Translations under genes and position numbers: made by a program
Source of the DNA: Actinomycetota bacterium
Lineage (GTDB): Bacteria; Actinomycetota; Acidimicrobiia; Acidimicrobiales; Ilumatobacteraceae
NCBI GenBank assembly: GCA_018882725.1
Contig: VERK01000077.1
Span: 1 to 9,463 of the forward strand
Direction of reading: 5' to 3'
DNA length: 9,463 nucleotides
Notes under the pieces: model-generated
What the model saw: only the letters and a program-made list of their open reading frames with translations
Databases searched by the model: none
What the model was told of the DNA's origin: nothing
Shown here: positions 7,322 to 9,463 of the stretch, in pieces
Layout of the letters: the number at the start of each line of letters is the position of its first letter
Position numbering within the stretch: position 1 is the stretch's first letter

Positions 7322-7787
7322 CCTGTTCGCCAAGGTGCTCACCGTGAGCGACGGCGTGGTTCACGGCACGCGCGAAGACCTGTCGGGAGCGGCTCTTGCC
7401 GATGCGCTCGCTGCGGCCGGTTTCACGGTGGTCGAGCGAGCGCTCACCGCCGACGGTGCCGACGAAGTGGCCCGCGCTCTCACCTCCCTGTGCGATGGTT
7501 TTGCTGGTCTGGTGGTTTCCACCGGCGGCACCGGATTCGCTCCGCGCGACCAGACTCCGGAAGGAACGCGCCGAGTGATCGAACGCGAGGCACCTGGCTT
7601 GGCCGAGGCCATGCGACTGGTGAGTCCGTTGGGTCGACTCTCGCGGGGGATCGCCGGTGTGCGCGGTCAGGCCATCGTGTGCAACACGCCCGGTTCACCC
7701 AAGGGGTGTGTCGAGCAGATCAATGCGATCATCGACGTGCTGCCGCACGCACTTCGTCTCCTGGCCGAAACTCCCACGAATCACTGA
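7314..7787 (+). CDS. mog: MogA/MoaB-family molybdopterin-binding protein (probable molybdopterin adenylyltransferase)
   Basis: MogA/MoaB proteins activate molybdopterin by adenylylation with MgATP before molybdate insertion. The 157-residue protein is a complete single MPT-binding (MoCF) domain: VSDGVVHGTREDLSG at 11-25 matches the family N-terminal SDG...D.SG loop, TGGTGFAPRD at 70-79 is the core binding loop, followed by TPEGTRRVIEREAPGLAEAMR, and NTPGSPKG at 124-131 is the C-terminal loop. Length suits stand-alone MogA/MoaB (E. coli 170-195 aa). No other molybdenum cofactor gene is in the window. The start at ATG 7314 overlaps rsmB by eight bases, so it is translated from the def-fmt-rsmB message. 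Whether it is MogA- or MoaB-like in detail, or an inactive paralogue, cannot be settled here. Confidence 0.9.
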   Translation: MADLFAKVLTVSDGVVHGTREDLSGAALADALAAAGFTVVERALTADGADEVARALTSLCDGFAGLVVSTGGTGFAPRDQTPEGTRRVIEREAPGLAEAMRLVSPLGRLSRGIAGVRGQAIVCNTPGSPKGCVEQINAIIDVLPHALRLLAETPTNH

Positions 7788-7799
7788 AGGCCGGCCCGA

Positions 7800-7805
7800 T
7801 AGCGT
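7800..7805 (+). promoter_or_regulatory. Candidate -10 box (TAGCGT) for a leaderless or near-leaderless hisG transcript
   Basis: TAGCGT fits TAnnnT and ends eight bases before GTG 7814, putting the transcript start within about two bases of the start codon. The 26-base gap after mog holds no Shine-Dalgarno near the GTG. No clear -35 box is seen. This would let hisG be transcribed separately from the upstream genes. Confidence 0.4.
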
Positions 7806-7813
7806 TCGACGCC

Positions 7814-8686
7814 GTGCTACGGCTCGTCGTTCCCAAGGGTTCGCTGGAGAAGGCCACCTTCGATTTGTTCGAGGCGGCCGATCTGCCCATCCGTCGTTCG
7901 TCGAGCGTCGATTACAAGGCCAGCATCGACGATCCGCGCATCGCCGAGGTTCGCATCCTTCGCCCGCAGGAGATTCCGCAGTACGTGGCCGAGGGACTCT
8001 TCGACATCGGTATCACCGGTCGTGACTGGGTGGAAGAAACACAGAGCGACGTACAAAGCTTGGGCGAGTTGAAGTATTCGAAGGCCACGTCCGATCCGGT
8101 CAAGGTCGTGGTGGCGGTGGCCGGTGACTCGACGGCATCGTCGGTGGCCGACCTTCCGCAAGGTGTGCGCGTCAGCACCGAGTATCCAGGTCTCACCAAG
8201 CGCTTCTTCGCGTCGCGCGGGATCGATGCCGACGTGCGACTGTCGTACGGCGCATCCGAAGCCAAGATTCCCGACATCGCCGACTGCATCGTCGACATCA
8301 CCGAGACCGGCCGCGCATTGCGCGCCGCCGGTCTGCGCGTGATCGACACCATGCTCGTGTCGTACACCGAGATGATCGCCAACCCCGTTGCCTACGCCGA
8401 TCCGGCCAAGCGCCACGCGATGGGTCAACTCATGACTTTGTTGCTCGGCACGCTCGACGCGCGTGGCAAGGTGTTGGTGAAGTTGAACGTGGGCGCCGAC
8501 GATCTCGCCAAGGTGTTGGCAGTGCTGCCCTCGGCGAAGTCACCCACCATCAGCGAGTTGGCCGGCGGCGGTTTCGCCGTCGAGTCGGTGGTCGAGAAGC
8601 GTTCGATCAACACGCTCATCCCGGCACTCAAGGACGCGGGTGCGTCCGATCTGCTCGAGATCCCCATCGCCAAGATCGTCGCCTGA
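7814..8686 (+). CDS. hisG: ATP phosphoribosyltransferase, long form (HisG-L)
   Basis: HisG catalyses the first committed step of histidine synthesis, joining ATP and PRPP to phosphoribosyl-ATP, and is feedback-inhibited by histidine. From GTG 7814 the protein is 290 aa, the hexameric long form. LRLVVPKGSLE at 2-12 is the standard N-terminus, GLFDIGITGRDWVEE at 61-75 is a family block, and DCIVDITETGRALRAAGL at 157-174 is the PRPP-binding signature. Residues from about 215 form the ACT-like regulatory domain (KVLVKLNVGADDL, then PTISELAGGGFAVESVVEK), so histidine control is expected and no HisZ partner is needed. The frame is open to 7490 inside mog, but that part matches nothing and reads as a mog shadow. 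The start has no Shine-Dalgarno but has a TAnnnT box just upstream. In many actinobacteria hisE precedes hisG; here mog does. Confidence 0.96.
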   Translation: MLRLVVPKGSLEKATFDLFEAADLPIRRSSSVDYKASIDDPRIAEVRILRPQEIPQYVAEGLFDIGITGRDWVEETQSDVQSLGELKYSKATSDPVKVVVAVAGDSTASSVADLPQGVRVSTEYPGLTKRFFASRGIDADVRLSYGASEAKIPDIADCIVDITETGRALRAAGLRVIDTMLVSYTEMIANPVAYADPAKRHAMGQLMTLLLGTLDARGKVLVKLNVGADDLAKVLAVLPSAKSPTISELAGGGFAVESVVEKRSINTLIPALKDAGASDLLEIPIAKIVA

Positions 8687-8687
8687 C

Positions 8688-8897
8688 ATGAACGCGCGGT
8701 CGTCCCACCGGCGCGGTGTCGTGGTCGAGTTCGACGCGCACGTCGGACTCGGTGTGGTCGAGAGTGACGGTGAACGGTTCGTGTTCCACTGTGTGGAGAT
8801 CGCCGACGGATCGCGTGAGGTCGCGGTGGGGGAGTCGGTCGACTTCGACGTGCGCGAGAAGTTCTCGCGTCCCGAAGCCTTCGCCCTGCGCCGCTAG
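8688..8897 (+). CDS. Small divergent cold-shock-domain-like protein
   Basis: A 69-residue protein from ATG 8688, one base after the hisG stop (TGA-C-ATG), so probably translated by re-initiation. After a basic start (MNARSSHRRG) it reads GVVVEFDAHVGLGVVESDGERFVFHCVEIADGSREVAVGESVDFDV, which lines up with the cold-shock OB fold: GxVxxF at the first strand, VGLGVV in place of RNP1 KGFGFI, FVFHC in place of RNP2 VFVHF, then the G-x-V-x-F-x-V last strand. The aromatic RNA-stacking residues are mostly lost, so nucleic acid binding may be weak or different. I recall similar short proteins being annotated as cold-shock-domain proteins in actinobacteria. The C-terminal EKFSRPEAFALRR is basic. A more upstream in-frame start at 8640 lies inside hisG and is not needed. 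The TAG stop overlaps the stop of the convergent DUF1844 gene. Confidence 0.7.
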   Translation: MNARSSHRRGVVVEFDAHVGLGVVESDGERFVFHCVEIADGSREVAVGESVDFDVREKFSRPEAFALRR

Positions 8898-8917
8898 CCC
8901 TTGATCTGCACGAAGGC
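8877..8917. repeat. Seven-base inverted repeat around the convergent stops
   Basis: GCCTTCG at 8877-8883 and CGAAGGC at 8911-8917 are perfect reverse complements with 27 bases between them, and the shared CTAG stop lies inside the loop. Both arms are coding (one in each gene) and no T-run follows, so it may be chance. It is recorded as the only candidate for a structure that ends transcription between these genes. Confidence 0.3.
8894..8897. other. Shared CTAG: overlapping convergent stop codons of the cold-shock-like and DUF1844 genes
   Basis: TAG at 8895-8897 ends the plus-strand gene and TAG at 8896-8894 ends the minus-strand gene, both in one palindromic CTAG. This is the same arrangement as at 4180-4183. 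Confidence 0.85.
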
Positions 8918-9223
8918 CAGACGGATGTTGCTCAGTGCATCGCCCAGAACGGCCGCGTCGGGGCCCAAGCGATCGCCCAGACCGTCGACCAAACAGGCCA
9001 AGGCGTCGATGGAGAGCGCGGCCGCCCCGAGATCGGGGGGTGTGGCCGTCAGATGGATTGCGGCCAACTCGTAGAGCCCCATCGCGTGGTTCACGACCAC
9101 GACCTCAGCGGGGACTTCGGCCAGACGGCGCCGGGCCTCGGCCAGGGCTTCCATCGATTCTTCGAGCTGTGATTCGTCGGGTTCGGGTTCGGTCGAGAAG
9201 GGGTGGGAATCGGCGGTCGTCAT
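8894..9223 (-). CDS. DUF1844 family protein, divergent from infC
   Basis: A 109-residue soluble protein of unknown function. The first 30 residues are acidic and low in complexity (STEPEPDESQLEESMEALAEARRRLAEV). The rest matches the DUF1844 pattern as I remember it: AEVPAEVVVVNHAMGLYELAAIHL at about 35-58, then DLGAAALSIDALACLVDGLGDRLGPDAAVLGDALSNIRLAFVQI to the end, a mainly helical domain. In actinobacteria DUF1844 genes typically sit next to and divergent from infC, as here. There is no signal peptide or membrane segment. ATG 9223 is supported by GAGG at 9235-9232 (minus strand), eight bases upstream. Its stop shares CTAG with the cold-shock-like gene. The stable pairing with infC suggests a link to translation, but that is inference only. 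Confidence 0.8.
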   Translation of the reverse strand: MTTADSHPFSTEPEPDESQLEESMEALAEARRRLAEVPAEVVVVNHAMGLYELAAIHLTATPPDLGAAALSIDALACLVDGLGDRLGPDAAVLGDALSNIRLAFVQIKG

Positions 9224-9245
9224 GGGTTTTGCCTCGTCGGGCGGT

Positions 9246-9252
9246 TACCCTA
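9246..9252. promoter_or_regulatory. Candidate divergent -10 boxes for DUF1844 (minus) and infC (plus)
   Basis: TACCCTA contains a TAnnnT box on both strands: TACCCT at 9246-9251 (plus) and TAGGGT at 9252-9247 (minus). The minus box would give DUF1844 a leader of about 16 bases that still contains its GAGG site. The plus box would start the infC leader near 9258. The boxes overlap, so the two promoters would compete. No convincing -35 hexamer is visible on either strand. A second plus-strand option is TTGCCT at 9229-9234 with TACAAG at 9251-9256, 16 bases apart. Confidence 0.35.
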
Positions 9253-9257
9253 CAAGG

Positions 9258-9402
9258 CCACAACTCATGCGAAGTGGGGTTCGCCCCCACCTGGCCACGA
9301 CCAGCGTGCGTCAGGTCAGTCTGAGCGGGCTCTGCTCGCCTCCGATCGGCTTCGCGTCGTCCGATCTAGGGAGGCAAACCCTTTGCACAAGAGAGAGCAG
9401 CC
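9258..9402 (+). promoter_or_regulatory. Structured 5' leader of infC
   Basis: About 145 bases separate the candidate promoter from infC, much longer than any other leader here, and hold several short perfect hairpins: GTGGGG 9274-9279 with CCCCAC 9285-9290 (loop TTCGC); CTGG 9291-9294 with CCAG 9301-9304; TCAG 9311-9314 with CTGA 9321-9324, competing with GAGC 9323-9326 and GCTC 9334-9337; GATCGG 9344-9349 with CCGATC 9361-9366; and GCAAA 9374-9378 with TTTGC 9382-9386 (loop CCC), just before the ribosome binding site. infC operons are often controlled in the leader by IF-3 or L20. I do not recognise a named riboswitch or protein-binding class. Any coding in it appears limited to the short minicistron at its end. 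Confidence 0.4.
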
Positions 9403-9406
9403 ATAG
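9383..9406 (+). CDS. Possible seven-codon leader minicistron overlapping the infC start
   Basis: TTG 9383 is eight bases downstream of AGGGAGG (9368-9374), one of the best Shine-Dalgarno sequences in the window. It reads Met-His-Lys-Arg-Glu-Gln-Pro and stops at TAG 9404-9406. That stop overlaps the ATA of infC by two bases (ATAG), like the ATGA overlaps elsewhere in this window. Its TTG lies in the 3' arm of the GCAAA/TTTGC hairpin. It could couple ribosomes onto the weak infC start. It is so short that chance is a real alternative. Confidence 0.25.
   Translation: MHKREQP
9391..9397 (+). promoter_or_regulatory. Ribosome binding site of infC
   Basis: GAGAGAG ends five bases before ATA 9403, a normal distance for a purine-rich site. 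It supports ATA as the start codon, since no standard start codon lies in frame between this site and the in-frame TAG at 9367-9369. Confidence 0.55.
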
Positions 9407-9463
9407 CACCGCCGCAGAACGAACCTCGCTACAACGAACGCATTCGCGCTCGTGAAGTGAGGG
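9403..9463 (+). CDS. infC: Translation initiation factor IF-3, N-terminal fragment, ATA start
   Basis: IF-3 binds the 30S subunit, prevents 70S assembly and checks the initiator tRNA and start codon. Only 20 codons are in the window, reading (M)APPQNEPRYNERIRAREVR. The EPRYNERIRAREVR part matches the conserved IF-3 N-terminus (PRINDRIRVPEVR in relatives). The frame is closed upstream by TAG 9367-9369, and between that and the match there is no ATG, GTG or TTG; ATA 9403 is the only plausible start and has GAGAGAG five bases before it. AUU, AUC or AUA starts are a known feature of infC, because IF-3 discriminates against them and so represses its own translation. rpmI and rplT would be expected downstream, outside the window. 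Confidence 0.85.
   Translation, partial: MAPPQNEPRYNERIRAREVR

Noticed and set aside
9222..9455. 77-codon plus-strand open frame running through the infC leader and start
   Set aside because: It is in a different frame from the IF-3 match, has no Shine-Dalgarno at its start, and lies partly in the divergent promoter region.
1..9463. A novel multi-gene system, mobile element, CRISPR array or tRNA
   Set aside because: Every long coding region matches a conserved core or known small family, no direct repeat arrays or terminal inverted repeats stand out, and I see no cloverleaf-like sequence.

Overview
The window is a GC-rich, gene-dense stretch of bacterial chromosome carrying core housekeeping genes. 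Gene order and protein features point to an actinobacterium: (rpoZ tail)-coaBC-metK-priA, then def-fmt-rsmB, a PriA with no Walker A motif, an HTEMW-type CoaBC flavin motif, and a DUF1844 gene divergent from infC. Within that phylum an Acidimicrobiia-like lineage is my guess (GC-rich but not extreme, short regulatory spacers, TAnnnT -10 boxes directly before starts). This is inferred from memory of families, not from a database search.

Layout. (1) Bases 1-4183, plus strand: the last codons of a probable rpoZ, coaBC (coenzyme A synthesis), metK (S-adenosylmethionine synthesis) and priA (replication restart). priA seems to start at a CTG seven bases after the metK stop. (2) Bases 4180-4773, minus strand: a small RsmC-like methyltransferase that converges on priA; the two TAG stops share one CTAG. 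(3) Bases 4795-8897, plus strand: a tightly packed run of def, fmt, rsmB, mog, hisG and a small cold-shock-like gene, with overlaps or gaps of 1-26 bases. def and hisG each have a TAnnnT box placed so that the transcript would begin at or next to the start codon. (4) Bases 8894-9223, minus strand: a DUF1844 gene, again sharing a CTAG stop with its convergent neighbour. (5) Bases 9224-9463: a divergent promoter region, a leader of about 150 bases with several small hairpins, and the first 20 codons of infC. infC has no ATG, GTG or TTG start and appears to begin at ATA, overlapped by the stop of a possible seven-codon minicistron.

Functionally the genes form a growth and translation neighbourhood. 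MetK supplies SAM to the two methyltransferases, Fmt and Def add and remove the formyl group at protein N-termini, RsmB modifies 16S rRNA, and IF-3 acts in initiation. CoaBC, HisG and Mog are cofactor or amino acid biosynthesis genes in the same transcription units. I see no mobile element, CRISPR array, tRNA, rRNA, phage gene or defence system, and no undescribed multi-gene system. The unusual points are in start and stop signals (CTG priA, ATA infC with a possible coupled minicistron, TAG confined to convergent stops) and in an RsmB that lacks about 50 residues between its two domains.
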